A stretch of DNA of 15,740 bases, from the NCBI GenBank assembly GCA_964493765.1, contig CAZBPK010000094.1, forward strand, positions 1 through 15,740, in the 5' to 3' direction. The notes beneath the pieces were generated by a model. The model saw nothing but the letters and a program-made list of their open reading frames with translations. It did no database searches and had not been told where the DNA came from. A program made the translations under genes and the position numbers. How positions within the stretch are numbered: the first letter of the stretch is position 1; each line of letters begins with the position of its first letter. Positions 15,643-15,740 of this stretch are shown here, in pieces. Source of the DNA: CALLMJ01 sp964493765. GTDB lineage: Bacteria > Bacteroidota > Bacteroidia > J057 > CALLMJ01.

Positions 15643-15650
15643 CAAAAATA
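15643..15650 (-). promoter_or_regulatory. Predicted -7 box (TATTTTTG) for bioB
   Basis: TATTTTTG followed by C, the same octamer as at ettA and tRNA-Arg, ends 19 nt before the bioB ATG. No good -33 TTTG is found 17-23 nt upstream. It lies between the end of the edge gene and bioB, so bioB is probably transcribed on its own. Confidence 0.55.
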
Positions 15651-15680
15651 ATATTTTTTATGATTATTCTGCTGTGAAAA

Positions 15681-15740
15681 TTATTTTGTTGTGTTTTCAA
15701 TGATTTGTATCTCTTCTTCTGTTAAATCATACAGCGAATA
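15681..15740 (-). CDS. C-terminal fragment of a gene entering from the right edge; tail resembles restriction-modification methylases
   Basis: Read on the minus strand, the last 60 nt give 19 codons and a TAA: YSLYDLTEEEIQIIENTTK. The pattern LYxLTEEEIxIIE is a common final segment of Eco57I/type IIG-like restriction-modification methylases and related large N6-adenine methylases. Nineteen residues are too few for a firm assignment, but an acidic helix at a C-terminus directly before a stop is coherent coding sequence. The stop lies 57 nt before the bioB ATG, on the same strand. Confidence 0.5.
   Translation of the reverse strand, partial: YSLYDLTEEEIQIIENTTK

Noticed and set aside
1..15740. 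CRISPR array, transposon, phage or toxin-antitoxin system
   Set aside because: No regularly spaced repeats, transposase or integrase motifs, or paired small toxin/antitoxin frames were found on either strand.

Overview
The window is A/T-rich and comes from a member of the Bacteroidota, most likely Cytophagales-like. Three things point there: a secreted protein with a type IX secretion (Por) C-terminal sorting domain, an outer-membrane DUF5686 protein, and promoters of the TTTG / TAnnTTTG type instead of -35/-10 boxes. The genus cannot be told from the sequence. No CRISPR array, insertion sequence, integrase or rRNA was seen.

Left block, minus strand, about 1 to 6998 (read right to left): a pseudo-receiver/GAF/PP2C phosphatase; 9 nt later a DUF58 (von Willebrand A-like) protein; the ribosome-bound ABC-F ATPase EttA, with its own predicted promoter; a YihX-like HAD phosphatase, with a promoter inside a perfect 16-bp palindrome; and, coupled to it by an ATGA overlap, a DUF5686 outer-membrane protein that runs off the left edge. 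The first two look like one signalling transcription unit.

Middle, 6999 to 12512: a non-coding divergent region leads to a plus-strand Thermus-type isocitrate dehydrogenase whose coenzyme-pocket residues suggest NAD rather than NADP. It ends in a clear terminator and converges on a long minus-strand T9SS surface protein that has its own terminator and a well-formed promoter.

Right block, 12513 to 15740, minus strand: a spacer with a terminator-like hairpin, tRNA-Arg(UCU) with a textbook promoter, a membrane-anchored spermidine-synthase-like protein, biotin synthase (bioB), and at the right edge the last 19 codons of a gene whose tail resembles the C-terminus of restriction-modification methylases.

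Most of this is ordinary housekeeping and envelope content. No complete undescribed system is visible. The most useful leads are the PP2C-DUF58 pair with a degenerate receiver, the coenzyme switch in the isocitrate dehydrogenase, the palindrome over the HAD promoter, the hairpin downstream of the tRNA, and the possible restriction-modification gene at the right edge. Three genes have misleading in-frame TTG codons upstream of their real ATG starts; corrected starts are given.
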